Shown here: positions 12,030 to 25,251 of the stretch, piece by piece
How positions within the stretch are numbered: position 1 is the stretch's first letter
Layout of the letters: every line of letters begins with the position of its first letter
NCBI GenBank assembly: GCA_026874595.1
Contig: CM049311.1
Span: forward strand, 59,525,953-59,589,952
Origin: Sipunculus nudus
Lineage: Eukaryota; Annelida; Sipuncula; Golfingiida; Sipunculidae
DNA: 64,000 nucleotides
Direction of reading: 5' to 3'
Notes under the pieces: model-generated
Seen by the model: only the letters and a program-made list of their open reading frames with translations
The model's database searches: none
Told to the model about the DNA's origin: nothing
Made by a program: the position numbers and the translations under genes

Positions 12030-13536
12030 GTAATAAGCCCGGTATACCGGGTCTATCAGCTAGTCAATTATATATGCAAAATTCACCAAACAAACAGGAA
12101 ATAGAATCCTGAAAGGACGCTTGCCTAAAACGGATAAATCCTGATATCACCGCTCGCCATATAACGGCTAAATCCTGGCACACTCGCCATTTAATGTCAC
12201 ATCCTCGAAGGAATGAACTTCCTTGTTCTCCTAACGGGGAAATGAGATGGCTGAAGCTTACACATACATTTAAGAAATGAGAAAAGCCTGTGTAACGTGA
12301 ACAAAAAAATATAATAAAAGAAAATAACTTACAATTCTCTGGACGAGAATGTTCCGCCCGGTCGTGACATGAAGATTTTCTGATCAATGCATGGATTTTA
12401 AATGGGCACGCCTCCTTAAACACGAGTTTGAGAAAATCATGTTTGGATGTGCGGTGTCACCGAAATCTACATCAAACAATGCTATTACAGGAAACTGTCT
12501 AAATTAGCCGTGACAAGTCTGACAAGAAACTATTCTCACAAAGTCACGATTGACCTAAAACTGCCATCAAATAAAGCACCTGGGTTCCCTAAATCTACGT
12601 TTCTACGCTAACATCGATAGATGATACGGCATATTAATATACATCAATTATGACAAACAATCATCTGGTTTTACCATACTTACTTAAAAATGCAACACGA
12701 CAATAAATAATAAAAACGTCACAGCTCTTTGGTGACGCTCCATCCAACCTCCACAGCTGTTAAACTAGCTGTGAAAAAAGGAGTATACTTGTGTGTGTGT
12801 TTAGGGGGGGGACAGATTCTAATACCCCGCCACCCTCATTGTAAAAGGAAATTCGCCTTAAACATTACATGAGCCTTGCGCCCCGATTTAATGGCCTGGG
12901 TCGCTATACCTGCAGTGACGTAGAACTCGAGTTCGGACTCGAGTCCACTTTTTAGGGTCTGGGACGTGGACTCGAAGGCTCTGGATAAGGATTTGTATTC
13001 GGACACAGAGGCAAGCCCTCGAGAAAGCATACCGAGTCCATCTCGAGTCCAGTGCAGAAAAGCTCTGTCATTTATGATAAAGACTTATGACCTATCAACA
13101 GAATATTCTGGATGTCGTGGCCTCCTTTACATCACTGGAAGATGCTTTGCAGTATAACACCTGCAGTTGTGCGAAAAATGTTGCAAAGACTCAGACCTGC
13201 TAGGGCAATATTTTGTGCTTTTAAGTCATCTGCATTTTATAAGGTTTGACACATTTTTACAAATGACTATTAATAGAACACATTTTCTGGTTTCCACGGC
13301 AAACATGCATTTTCTACACACAAACACCATAAAATAACAAAACATCCCGAGATTTTTAATAAATCTATATTATTTATTTCAACTTAACTTTAGGTAAAGA
13401 AATAGCTAAACATATAAAATCAATTTGATTTTTTATTTGACGCACCCACTTTCATGAGTTTCCTTAAAAAAATTATTTATATCTTATTTAGCAATGCAAA
13501 AGGAATAAAATGGCATTTTATCGTCAAAGGACCTGT
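12030..13536. other. Intergenic, no gene recognised
   Basis: Contains a minus-strand frame of 119 codons (12423-12064) and small frames at 12836-13157. None shows recognisable motifs or exon structure. Includes a C/G-run at 12805 and GACTCGAGTCC-type palindromes at 12935-13050. Confidence 0.5.

Positions 13537-13592
<56 letters not shown>
13537..13592. repeat. (TA)n microsatellite
   Basis: AT dinucleotide array with one GTAT interruption. The tyrosine/isoleucine-rich frames over it on both strands are not genes. Confidence 0.95.
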
Positions 13593-13593
<1 letters not shown>

Positions 13594-13799
13594 CGCGATA
13601 ATTAAAGTTAGTTTTAGTGACCATACCAAGTTTCCGCATTTCTTTAGCCTTTAGCACTTTGATACAGTCATTAAGACCATTTCTCGAAAATTTCAACCAC
13701 CAACAATACTTTTCCTATTCTAAGGACAGTAGAAAACAATAAAATAACTCAGATTATGAAGTAGGTGTAATTTCATTGTCTAAGCTTATATTTTTTAAT

Positions 13800-14335
13800 G
13801 TGCACACATAAAAAATCAAAACTATTTAGGGAATTATACATATCTGCACTAAATAAGTATACAATTCATCCGAATACAATTTATTTTGTCAAAACGTCTT
13901 GTTAGAAAATACGCGCATACCCCCCCCCCCCCCCCCCGAAAAAAAAATCAAAATTATTTTGTGAATTGGATATAACTGCACTTAATAAGCATGTTAAATG
14001 TCTAAATATAAACACGGTTATATATATGTATCTTGTTACGCAAAAAAGAGGAGTAACATGGCGTTTTTTTACTACCACAGGACTAGTATTAAGGAAGTTA
14101 CAGTCAATTATGTGACCACTCCCCCTTAACCGATTTCCGGCAGTCGCAAACTTGGTACTTTGTCGCGGTTTGATAAAAAGGCTCATTTCTTGAGAAAAAA
14201 AGAATCAGCCTTATCTCAAGTGCCAACATTCGTTTTCAAAAACTAAGGACCTCTAGGTATAAGAAAATAAGGGCCCAGATAATCTCCCCCAGGGTGGGGA
14301 GCTATTCCCCTACTAGCTCATGGATTGTTATTGGT
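13800..14335 (+). repeat. Dispersed repeat R1, copy 1
   Basis: Shares with 29925-30785 the blocks ATTATTTTGTGAATTGGATA, ACTTAATAAGCATGT, AAAAAGAGGAGTAACA and the end CCCCCAGGGTGGGGAG with CCCCTA. The first block is duplicated inside this copy (13811 and 13943). A (C)17 tract sits at 13921. Confidence 0.65.
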
Positions 14336-15451
14336 TCATAACTGAAATGAGATTTCAGTTATGGGAATCCTTTTATGGAAAAGCGTAGCAAGGGTACATT
14401 AGGATATTTGCAAAATAAACAGAGAAAATGGAGGCAATTATGCAAGTTTCTTACCAATAATTGTTAATAAACTTTTCTGAAGCAAAAATAAATAATGTAA
14501 GTGTGCATTTATAAGGAAATTGCTAAGATTTCAACTCCTGTGGATTTTTCTGGAGCCCGCCATGCTTTCATGTTTATCTCTTGTCACATAACCCTGGTCT
14601 TGACCTTATTGATTATTGTCCCAAATAAATTACAATGAATATTGTTTGGATAACTTCCATTGGCAAATATGTTAAAAACTTAAAAGATATAGCCATAAAC
14701 TTATAATGGACTTATTGTAGTCATATAACTCTACAGCATTATTCATGAACTAAGATGTTTTGGAATAGATTTATAGGCAATAAATTACTCTGGTACACCA
14801 GATGTCAGGTCACAGGTCAAATCATGGGTGACCGGAGTTCATGCATCAGAAACATGACTGGGTCAGTGATGGTCTTCTGCTCTTCTCTTCATGATAAAAT
14901 GCTGTTATATCATACATAACATAACCAGGACACTCCACATGTATGGATACTGAAAAATAAAGATTCGATAGGTAGAGTGAACATAGTTTAAGCTACATCT
15001 GATTCTTAATGGCTCGTTTATTCATTCCTTCTGATATATAAGAAGGACCGCTACGATATTTTGTAAGAACATATTCAAGGCACAGTAATCGAGTTTGGCC
15101 TGTGTCCCCCGGTGTGTAATTCTAGGCAAGCACATGGACTATAATTATTTTCGTGACCTTTTTTATGACATATAATGCCAGTTAGCGAGTGATGGTTATA
15201 CAACTAAATGCTCCTATGGAGTCAGTCATCGATGTATGCCCCCGAAATCTCGAGTACATTGTTGCATTCTTGTTACGCTCTTTACACAGCGGTCTACCTA
15301 CAGGCCTACTTCCTGTATCTCAAGCGTTGTTTGTTTTGGTTTGTTTCCTGGGCCGCTACACGAAAGGGAAGCACTGTATGTCGGGCCAATCAGATGAGAC
15401 CCGTTGCTGGAAGCAACATCCTCCATGATTGGCTGAAACACCTGATGGGAC
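14336..15451. other. Intergenic, no gene recognised
   Basis: Begins with the palindrome ACTGAAATGAGATTTCAGTT (14341). Two overlapping 80-90 codon frames near 15200-15470 lack recognisable similarity. Confidence 0.5.
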
Positions 15452-15571
15452 TAAGAATCTATATATTAATAGCGTAAGGCGATTTTTGTAATTTTCCGTA
15501 TCTCCTCTGATACTACCGTACGGTTTGCCATGATTTCTGACATACATATGCTCAGGGTTTATCCGAAGAGA
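15452..15571 (+). repeat. Dispersed repeat R2, copy 1
   Basis: Shares ATCTATATATTAATAGCGTA and GACATACATATGCTC with 17128-17239, same orientation, 1.67 kb away. Confidence 0.7.
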
Positions 15572-17127
15572 TTCCACCCACTTTTATTTGCAATATTTGC
15601 GTATTACGTGCATAATTAATAATTTTAATATTTGCTCCCCCGCGGGCGCCTCTTTTCTTTGTGTCTTCGGGCCTGATAACACAATGGCCACAGAGTGTTT
15701 GATGGCGTGACAGAGTTTTTCTCCGGGGTCCCCATCTGGGCTTTTCTTAAATTTGCGGTGACCGGCCCGAAATAATCCCCATTGGTGATCCCTTCTCAAA
15801 AGGCAACCTCCGCGCAGCGAAAAGGTCTATTGTGCACAAGGAGATCTCGCGTGAGGAAAATGCTCAAAAGGGGGATCTTTCAAGGAATGAAAATTTTCCG
15901 AGCGGTAGTGAATGCAGGGTAGTGTGTAAAACCCGAACCCCACGGTCCCCGGACCCCATAAACCTATTTCTCATTTTCCATTATTTATACCGATAAAAAC
16001 ACCACTATTGTTGATGTAAGGACAGAGCAAAGTCCCTAAATGTTGCACATTTGTAAATGACCGATTCACTGAAAGATTTATAATTACAAAAATATTTCGA
16101 TGAAGACGGACCTCATTTACTTGAATTTGCCGACTGTTCAATTTTGACGGACCCCAGTAACCACCGCTCATATTTTTATTTATGACTAAAAGAGGACAAA
16201 AATAGCACTCATGTCGCACACTAAAAAGCAAATATAATATTTGTTATTTTAAATGAAAATATAATAGTGCGGACACAGTGGGGGAGATTTAATTTGAAGT
16301 GCACTAACAGTTGAACGGACCTGAGACTGATATATCAGAGCACTTCCACATAACAACAGGTTTCGTGCTCCGTTCATAACAACCATGCAATTTTAAAGTT
16401 GGCAATAACATAAATACCGAAAGGAATTGTTGATTACTTGCATTTCAAGCAACTACAGGTTCCAAAATAATGATTTTGTAAATGTTTTAAATTATAATAC
16501 TTTTTAAAACGCTACACAAATGAAATAAATAACAAATATAAAATTATGAATACAAACTGAGACAGAAATGTAAAAATACAGATACTAACACAATGATAAA
16601 TCACAAATGTGTCATGGCTAAACGTGATGTCAAATACATGTATGTACTAAAGAAATGGTAAAACAACGAGAAAACGGGGTCCGTGTAATCCGTGAGGTCC
16701 GTGCCCCAGGGTCCGTAAGTGTTTTTTTTTTATCAAATTTTGTTGCAAAACAGACTATTTTTTATGTTTTAACCAAACATAATATAAAAAAAATATGTCT
16801 TTAGATACGATTATGCTAAAATATCTGGACAAATTACCATGAGAGTTTAAGAATTACAAATTTTTCTTGGGTTCCGGGATCCGGAGTGGGATCCGGGTTT
16901 AACACACTGACTGAACGCAGTGACTGTTTCACTGGAAAACATTATAACAGGTTCCTTTACTGGCGGATTCACGGGCGCGGAGGGCAACTTTAAATGGCGA
17001 TGTTCAGCATAATATATATTTTCATATAAAAATGATTTTATTAACATATCAAATTCTTCGAAAATTCTCCGGCCAACCTCTCGGCTTCAATTAGTATTTT
17101 TTTTTTCCATAACACTATGCATTTAAT
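15572..17127. other. Intergenic between the two R2 repeats
   Basis: Includes GGTCCGTG-type repeats (16679-16722) and GTCCCCGGACCCC (15944). No gene recognised. Confidence 0.5.
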
Positions 17128-17239
17128 GGATCTATATATTAATAGCGTAACGCGATTTGTGTGAATTTACATGTCTCCTCTGACACTACGGTTTGCCGTG
17201 ATTTTTGACATACATATGCTCCGGGTTTGTCCGAAGACA
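17128..17239 (+). repeat. Dispersed repeat R2, copy 2
   Basis: Direct copy of 15452-15571, about 80 percent identical over 110 bases, starting ATCTATATATTAATAGCGTA. Confidence 0.7.
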
Positions 17240-17929
17240 AGAACGTATTCGTCCAGGTCATTCAGACTCCGACACAAGAATAACTCAGAGACAGAACACT
17301 TATAACAAATATCGGATTCAAAGAGACAGTAACATTGTACACCCAAGACATGAAACTATGACAGACTATTTGACATCAGAACTAAATGCTCGCTCAAAAC
17401 CGTGCGTAGCACGGGTAATTGCTAGTATACATGATTATTGGGACGCGTTCTCATTAGTGGTCCAGATAACCAACGATGTTTGCCAATTAATAACAGCCAA
17501 GAAACGGTTTCACAGATTTTTTAAACATACCATGAAAGTGTAATCAAGCGGTGTAGACGGATTTAACCGGACTCAATATTAACAGGTCCTGTCATATATT
17601 GAGTCTGACAGCGATACAGTGAGTATCTACAATATAAGCTATGGTATAATCAGTATAATACATTAAGGTTCAATACATCACAGTGAAAGTGTTCTACCGT
17701 ACGAGGATAATTAATAATATTATACTATGTGTATAGTTAGCTTGATTTCATAATGTACTACAGTACTATTTCGTGAGTTCACCTTGCAAGCCGGCCCACT
17801 CCTCGGGTACAAACTGAAATGATCATGTGTGAATTTAGTCCGTTTCAATTAGCTGGATTAAGCTTGGCTTTCTGGGTTAGATGAGGTTTTCGTGGTCCAG
17901 AATCAAACGGATGAATCGCTCACCGATCC

Positions 17930-18372
17930 GTTTCGATGCTGTCCGTTTTTGCGGATACGTTTGCGGATCACGTTAAAACGTACATATGGAAACAGTTTAT
18001 CTTAAAAAGAGGGATACGATTTTTTGCGTACGAGATTTACGGATGAATGGAATCACAGCTTAACGGATGGCAAAAATGCCTACATTTCCCAACAGTGCCC
18101 CGGCGCCAGGTTTGATGGGACATATTGACCTTCTTCCTGCGTGACGTCCTTGCAGTTTCAAAAGAGGCACGTGAAAGGGTATCCGCAAGAAAAACGTACG
18201 TACTTATGGAAACAGTTTTGACGGACTGCACACTAGGGAGCGTACGTACGTCTTTTGCGGATACGATTTTTACGGATACATGGAAACACAGCTTTAATCT
18301 TAAAAAGAGAGATCCGATTTTTTGCGTACGAGACGTACGAGATTTACGGATGAAGGGAAACACAGCTTAAAT
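17930..18372. repeat. Repeat with internal direct copies of a GCGTACGAGATTTACGGATG unit
   Basis: The segment from 18001 (CTTAAAAAGAGGGATACGAT ... ACAGCTTAA) recurs at 18299-18370. Between them are GCGGATACGATTTTTACGGA and GTACGTACGT palindromes. The ORFs on both strands here are repeat-derived. Confidence 0.6.
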
Positions 18373-19407
18373 TATTGTGTAGCTATATTCGCTGACTCGA
18401 GGGACAGAGAGACAGAATTTTTTTACATTTTGTTTAAAAGGTCTCGCTGTGACGCGCTGACGAAGGGTAATTGGGACAACTAGTCACACTGGTTACAAGG
18501 GCATTAAGTGGTGTGTAGTTTGGACATATATTGTAGAAACTCTCACTATATATGACTATTGGACTCAAATGCTGCATGTCTATTGTTTGTTAACTGGCAT
18601 TAGATTGGCTGCTAGTCAAATCATATGCACGATGGCGTATAATTCTATCATAATTAGGCAGCGGTTTAATCAGTAGCTTCTTTAGAAGCGCAAGATTTCC
18701 GCTGCCTCGGGAGCGTACATCCATCTATATTCTATATATGTTTACAAAAATAGTAAAATCTGTAGGTTCGACGTGTATGTCTCGCCGTGCATCGCCCGTT
18801 ATCGCATCTGGCCTACAGGCCTGCTGTTGTAGGCCTAAATAAGATATGTATGTGTGTTATTTAAAATGTTTGCAGAAAACCAGACCTTGTGTTAAGTTTG
18901 GCTGTTTCCACTCTCCTGTGACGATGACTTTTTTTAACACGAAAGCTGAGGAAGGCTAGATCAATGAACAGTTTCGCTGTCTCTTGTTTGCCTTAACCAT
19001 TATGCAGCATTTTTGCTTTGATATATGTTTATACATCCCAACGAAAGCTGATAGTGTTTGTCAATTTTTTTTATTAATCTGTGAACAATTTAAGATTTGG
19101 AAATACCTGTCTTGGTCTGTTGCGGGATCATATTTGGCTTCACCGCATTCGGACCAGAACTGCATGGTGAATGAGGGATACAAAGGCCTAAGCTTTTTTA
19201 AAGAATTTATACAGACAATTTCAATACATTTTTGTGTAATCGTGAAGACGGAACTAACTTTTCAATTAGGCGGCGCCACTCAATGTCTTTGTCCGTCATA
19301 CTTGATTGTTGCCACTCGGAACTCCTCGGCCGAATACGTATTAAAACCCCGGATGTGTCAAGGTCGCAGCCATATTGACCATGAAAGAAGTTCAGCAGAG
19401 AAGGCTT
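18373..19407. other. Intergenic, no gene recognised
   Basis: A 141-codon plus-strand frame (18984-19409) has no recognisable motif, no visible splice partners and amino-acid composition like translated non-coding DNA. I leave it unannotated. Confidence 0.5.
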
Positions 19408-19962
19408 AGGCCGCGTAGACTGGTACCCTGCTCTATTATGGCCCTCAGCCCAGCATAGAGACAGGCGTACAACGCCATTTTAGTACTCCCAGTTGCAACT
19501 CCTGACTTACCTGTAGACTGGTTCCAACTGCAGACTGCACGCTCATACCGATTGTCATGGACGTTCACGCGATCCTTTCTGGTTATCCGTGAAGATTTCT
19601 TATAAAATTACTTTCTTTAATTATTTATAGTTTCCGATTATTAAAAAATGAGTCGTTGCACAAAAAAATTACTGATGGATGTAAAGATGATACGATATAC
19701 TGAATCTTTGATATTCCACTATACGTGGCATACGTTTATTATCAATACCTATTAAGCTAATAATAAATGTCACACGTAATGCACAGCCAACTTTTGGTAA
19801 CTTCTCATAGCAAACGAAATGCTTATTTTTATCATTATATTACATACTGGAGTTAGAACAAGTCTTCTGGGAGTACTTAAGATGGCGTTGTACGCCCGTC
19901 TCTATGATTGGCCTAGAGCAGCGGTGCCATAATAGAGCGGGGAACCAGTCTAAAGGCCGCGT
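19408..19962. mobile_element. MITE with about 90-bp inverted arms
   Basis: The arm 19408-19492 (TAGGCCGCGTAGACTGGTAC ... GTACAACGCCATTTTAGTAC TCCCAG) recurs inverted at 19867-19962, about 80 percent identical, with roughly 375 unique AT-rich bases between. No ORF. Confidence 0.8.
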
Positions 19963-20104
19963 ATCTGTATCTCTGTATCTGTGCGCATAATCCGCAAATC
20001 CCAGAGGGCATCACGTGCATGTGTGGTTCCGCCTATGAGCAAACGCTTAATTGGTATTGTCTAACCCGCCTGTACAGGATCAGTTGTAACTGCTGCCTTA
20101 ATGT

Positions 20105-22540
20105 TCATGGTAGCTGAGCTGATATTGTTTCCAAAGATAGTACATTCCATTCCGGAATGGTGCGAGGAACAAAAGAGTAAATCTGTGTTTTCGCTGATAT
20201 ATGTCTAAATTTAAATTGATGATTAGATCTCGTTTTAGTATCCGCTCTAATAAGAAAATTGTCTACTAAAATTGCTGCCTGGCCACTGAGGATTAAGCCC
20301 ATGGGATGTTACGACATCGACATTCCAGTGTATCCCAGTTCACAGACTTCATCATCTTGGTGACACTACTACTCCATTCAATATCCCCTGAGATAAAACG
20401 TGCCGCTCTCCGCTGGATCTGTTCGAGTTATGCGGTATCCTTGCAAAGGTGAGGACCCTAAACAGCACATGAATACTCAAGCACCGAATGAAACTAGGGC
20501 AATGTATGCCTATTCCCTTAGTGTTTCAAGTTATGCCAGAGGAATCTGCATGGCCTTGGCATTCGCTTTAACCTTGATGGTTGATATATGAGAAGACCAA
20601 GATAAATCACTGGAGATGTTGACTCCTGGGTATTTAGCTTTGTCCACAAACGAAGAGGAACTCCACCGAGTTGATATATTTAGATATCATGAATGGGACG
20701 CAATGAGTTGTTGATTCTCATGATTTAACATTTACTTTTTAAATTGTATTCCCCATCTCGGGCCCCTCTCCTCAAGTGCCTGTAGGTCTTCTGGTCAGTT
20801 GCTGTATAGATGACTATAGAGCAGACATTTGTCTGCGAATAATCGCACCTTGGACTGTACATTGGAAGGTTAGTCATTTATCTGAAGCAAGAATAGTAGG
20901 GGCCCAGTGTCCGGCCTGAGGTACTCCAGAAGTGACTGGAGCTGCACTAGATCTGTCGCCCTCTACAACCACACTCTGATATCTGCCCTTCAAGAATGAC
21001 TTAATCCAAGAGTGATCATGTCCATCTATCCCATAATGATTAAATTTTATATAGTAGTTTGTTAAGTGGTAAAGTGTCAAATGCTTTAGTGAAATCTAAT
21101 ATTGCAATGTCAGTTTGGTTTTATTATCATAATAACTTGCAATGTCTTTGATGGTTGTTAGGAGTTGTGTCTCAGGGCTCGGAAACTGTGTTGAAAAGTC
21201 GATAATATCGTATTCGGATCAATATGCTTCAATAAGTGACTACAAATTATGTGTTCCATTACCTTACAACTAATGGATGCGAGGGACACTGGTCTGTAAT
21301 TGTCTGGTGAGTGTTTGTCACTTTTTTGAATATCAGTGTTACTCATGTGATTTTCCATTCTGATGGAAGTTCACCTGTTTGAAAGGACTTGTTAAATAAT
21401 GTTGTAAGGCAAAGTGAAAGCTCGACCGCAAGTTCTTTCAAAATGCGTGCTGATATACTATCCGGACCAGACGTTTCCTTACTTTAAGATAAAGTAAGAG
21501 TTTTGCAATTCCTGACTGCGTAATTGTAAGGTTGCTAATTGAAGGATATGGGGTACCCTCAAGATAGGATATATCTTCCGAATTATATGGAGTAAAAACA
21601 TTGTAATTGATATGATAGAATTTCAGCTGTGGTGATGCTATCACTATGTAATACTTCTGTATTGTTAAGTTGGGATACTCCTAAATTTTCTTGTCTCTGT
21701 GTCTAAACATATCGCCAGAAGGCCTAAGAGTCCTTTTTGGCCATACTTTCTTTAAAAATATCATTTATATAAACATCAAGGGCTTTCATCAAAGTCTAAA
21801 GTCTCGTTTGAACTGGTTAAACGCTCCCAGTGCTTACTTGAATAAGTTCTCCAGGCCAACTTGTGAAGCTTTTGTTTCTTTCGTGTCATCCTACGTATAT
21901 GGCACCATTAACCCAAGGTAAGTGGTCTTCTACTGTTGTTACGTGTAGGAATTTGTTTATAAATTTATTTCCGTAGAATTTTTATTTACAGTTCTAATTG
22001 TGTTCTCCATTAAGTACTGTTCGGTTAAGGCAATTATGTCCTCTCCATAGATTTCCAATCAGCCTTTTGAGTAAAATAGTTTTAACGTGTTTTTTGTTGC
22101 TATATTGGGGCCTAAATCCATATCTGCATCAATAATTTCATGATCTGAAATCCCCGGTACAGTGGTAATATAACGTAAAAGCCCTGGTTTATACACACCA
22201 ACAAATCCAAAATTCGTCAATTTAAAGTTAACTCGGAAACCATGCATCTGATTCAAATGATGATCTCCAAATATAAATGACAGTTTTTCATGTGTTCCCC
22301 TATTCGGACATCCAGTTAATTCCTCAATAGTGTTCCAATTCATGTTCCTTATGATAAAAATCTCCTCCTAATATCAAGGTTATACCTTTATTACATCTCT
22401 TGTTCACATCTGTTAATGCTATATCCAAATCAAAAAGTGAATCCGGCCCCTGTTCCGGTGGCCTGTAAAAGGAGCCAATGATAAAGTTACGTTCTGCCCT
22501 CATTGACACAGATACCCACACAAGCCTTATTTAGTTTGCA
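20105..22540 (-). mobile_element. Decayed non-LTR retrotransposon (endonuclease plus reverse transcriptase)
   Basis: Broken frames on the minus strand line up in LINE order from high to low coordinates. APE endonuclease pieces: NFIIGSFYRPPEQGPDSLFD, LILGGDF and GISDHEIIDADM (22521-22059). Linker ISNLTITQSGIAKLLLYLK (about 21540). Reverse transcriptase: SDKHSPDNYRPVSLASISCK (about 21300), SWIKSFLKGRYQSVVV and APVTSGVPQAG (about 20950), DLSWSSHISTIKVKANAK (about 20560) and QRRAARFISGDIEWSSSV (about 20390). Tail SFVPRTIPEWNVLSLE (about 20150). Many stops and frameshifts show it is dead. It belongs to the Jockey/CR1-like group; the clade is not resolved. Confidence 0.88.
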
Positions 22541-24277
22541 TGTCCACATTCACAGTAGGATAAAAAGACATAATCGCAATCCTTACTCCCCCCCCCCCCC
22601 CCAAACACACACTCTCCTGCTTACGATCGTATTGAAAGCAGTTTTACCCTTGTAATATAAATTCAGAACAGGTCATTTCACTACACAACTTGTCTCTGTA
22701 AATATAGCTGCACCCGGGGAAGTTAAGTCCAGAAAATGATCTATTTAAGCTTTTTACCAGCAAAACTATTACAGTTCACAACAATAGTGCAGCAGTTTGA
22801 TACCTTTTGTTTCATTTGACTGGTACTACTTCCTTTATTACTAAACTATTTAAATAGTAAAACCTAGAGGTGAGGTGACTGGTTTTACTCTGCCTCCCAT
22901 ATCTGTCTTGTTGGATTAAATATACAACCCGGGAATGCAACTTAAGAGATACTGGTTATTGAGAGTGGATCATAAGGGTTGCAAAAGAATTATAGGCAAG
23001 ACCATGCTTATTCCTATCATTGAACCAAATACCATCGGGCTATTAACAACAAGCCAACATTTTTTAAAGAGACACGTTCTGCTATAAATAATATTATTGG
23101 TTATGTTAAAGGAATATTTGGCGAGAGACTCATAGATTTCTTGAAATATTTGTATTTTTATATTGGGTTTTTTTCCGCCTAGTGTTGCTGCATGAGAATA
23201 AAGTTGACGCAAGGTATTTATAAAAATGACGTATGACACCCCCCCCCCCCCCCCCCGTCATACTGACCACATGTGTTTTATCATTTCCCTGAAGACTGCA
23301 GGTGCCACCTTTTTTTCTAATTTTTACTCATTTATTTTCTCTCTTTTTGAGACCTTCAAATGATGAAGCAGACTATTCGTTAACAGGGCTCAAATTTGAT
23401 ATCACATTATGGCCAACAGTAATTGGATTCCGGTGAAATCAACAGGAATACCTAGACAACCATATGGAAGATTCGATTCCCATGGTTTCGTGCCTGAATG
23501 GCCCAAGGCCTGGAGACCCTATAACCATGTCCGTTGCTGTTCTCAGATTACTCAAAATCACATTCATCAGGGGTTCTGTAACAACGTAGCTGGAATTTAA
23601 TTAGAAACTGGTGTTACTTTCGTTTTAGATTGGGGATCTTTAATTATATCCCCATATATGTATACCCCTATACCCGCCCTGTAATGACGCACACGAGGAT
23701 ATCCAATTTGTATTAAAGATTTCAAACTAGCAATCTTTCCTGTATGATATACTGAAGAAAGACCAGAAAGACCCCAGATCAGAAATAATGCGTTCAAAAA
23801 GGGACACGCAGCTAAATAAATAATTAATTGTTAATGAACCGGGTGATAAATCTTCTGTATCATATAAAATGAAAAGGGTCCTTTTCCAGCACAGCTGAAG
23901 AAATGTTTTCCTACATGGGGTTTATCAGGAACACACGGCGCAGATTTGGACTCGCAAGTGTAGAACTCTGCTGTTATAAACGGTTTGTTGACGTCACAAT
24001 CTGACCCCCCCCCCCCCCCCTCCACACACACACACCGCGGCTTCTGAATACACAGATGCCATCGGTTTAAATAAAGTGAATAGGTTAATTTAGTTTGTTC
24101 AAGGACGTTGGATAGGAATTAAATAATAAGGTGGCACACCTTATCCAGCAGAGCAGTAAAGAGAATGAGTGACGCCTTTTAGATAGCCAAACTTGTTTAA
24201 TAACAAAAGAGCTTTCGAAGCGCACAGGCTTCTTCTCATGGTGGTAATTTAAGTGGGAACGAGTAGAGGTGTTTATA

Positions 24278-24279
<2 letters not shown>
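22541..24279. other. Intergenic with poly-C runs
   Basis: Holds C homopolymers at about 22588, 23240 and 24005 and the H-A monomer at 23270-23400. No gene recognised. Confidence 0.5.
23270..23400 (+). repeat. Single H-A monomer fragment
   Basis: CTGCAGGTGCCACCTTTTTT followed by TTTTTGAGACCTTCAAATG and GTTAACAGGGCTCAAAT matches one H-A1 monomer. No terminal hairpin is present. Confidence 0.7.
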
Positions 24280-24333
<54 letters not shown>

Positions 24334-24345
24334 GGGGGGGGGGGG
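24280..24345. repeat. (GA)n followed by (G)n
   Basis: About 25 GA units to 24330, then A and 14 G. Confidence 0.95.
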
Positions 24346-24689
24346 ATGGACTGTAGCTGACGTCATTGCACAATAAACAGTGCCTAAAGAAGTGCTACCA
24401 GTTTTTTTTTAAACAAATTGTTTTGTTTCTTGTAAAGCTGCTTCTTGTGAACATCTTTAAATCAGACATTCAGACACTCATTCAAAATCTCAGTCAAAGC
24501 TCATGCCTAAAAGGAAAGCATAACTACGTTGAACAATGAAAAATATTCTAGATTTTTATTAACCAAACTTTATTACAAGAAAGGATTATTTCCATCATGC
24601 ATTTCAGCTGTTTGGACTGTGCAGAAAGTTATGGATTTTTATAATATGGAAAATTAACACAGAATGTAAGGTATTTAATAGTTAATTAT

Positions 24690-25245
24690 ATAGTTAAAGT
24701 TTATAAGATTATTTGGACCGCCCATACATATAATGCAATACTCGACAGCGGTTTACAAATCAAGAATACATACATAAAATTACATACAAAGAAAAAAAAA
24801 ACAATGATAAATTATCAATGTTATTATTATAACAAGATACAGAGCATTAAAGAACATTCACACAGAGTTTATAAGAGGATAACAATTAAAAATATGCATA
24901 TAAAATTAGCTAAACACTCGCCTAAAATAACAGGTTTTCAACCTCTTTTTAAAAATGGCAATAGAGCCAGCTGTCTTAATGTCTTCGGGCAGTCCATTCC
25001 AAACAGTTGCTGCTGCATACGTAACAGCACGCTTACCGTAAGTTTCGGTGTTTTTTAAAGAAGTGCAAAGCAGGTCTCTAAAATTTGGACCGAAGAGTTC
25101 TCTTATTAGTCTTCTCCTTTATTAGTTCACTTAATTATGAAGGTAACATTTCTGATTTGTTTCTATACAATAAAAGAGAAATTAAAAAATCTATTCGCTC
25201 ACATATTGGTAACCAGTGTAGTCTTTTAGACACTCTTTTGCACTA
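24690..25245 (-). mobile_element. LINE 3' end remnant
   Basis: Minus-strand translation gives the typical end of a LINE reverse-transcriptase ORF: LHWLPICERIDFLISLLLYR, LSELIKEKTNKRTLRS and then YGKRAVTYAAATVWNGLPED and IKTAGSIAIFKKRLKTCYF. It then continues into an AT-rich tail. Its upstream side abuts an inverted H-A fragment at about 25250. Frames are broken. Confidence 0.75.
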
Positions 25246-25251
25246 TCAAAT

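Noticed and set aside
12064-12423. 119-codon minus-strand frame
   Set aside because: No motif, no splice context, ordinary chance length for this GC content.
13454-13696. Frames rich in Tyr-Ile on both strands
   Set aside because: Generated by the (TA)n microsatellite.
18984-19409. 141-codon plus-strand frame
   Set aside because: Longest unassigned frame but no recognisable similarity; its end runs into a MITE arm.
24085-24366. Frame with Leu-Ser repeats
   Set aside because: Generated by the (GA)n tract read on the minus strand.
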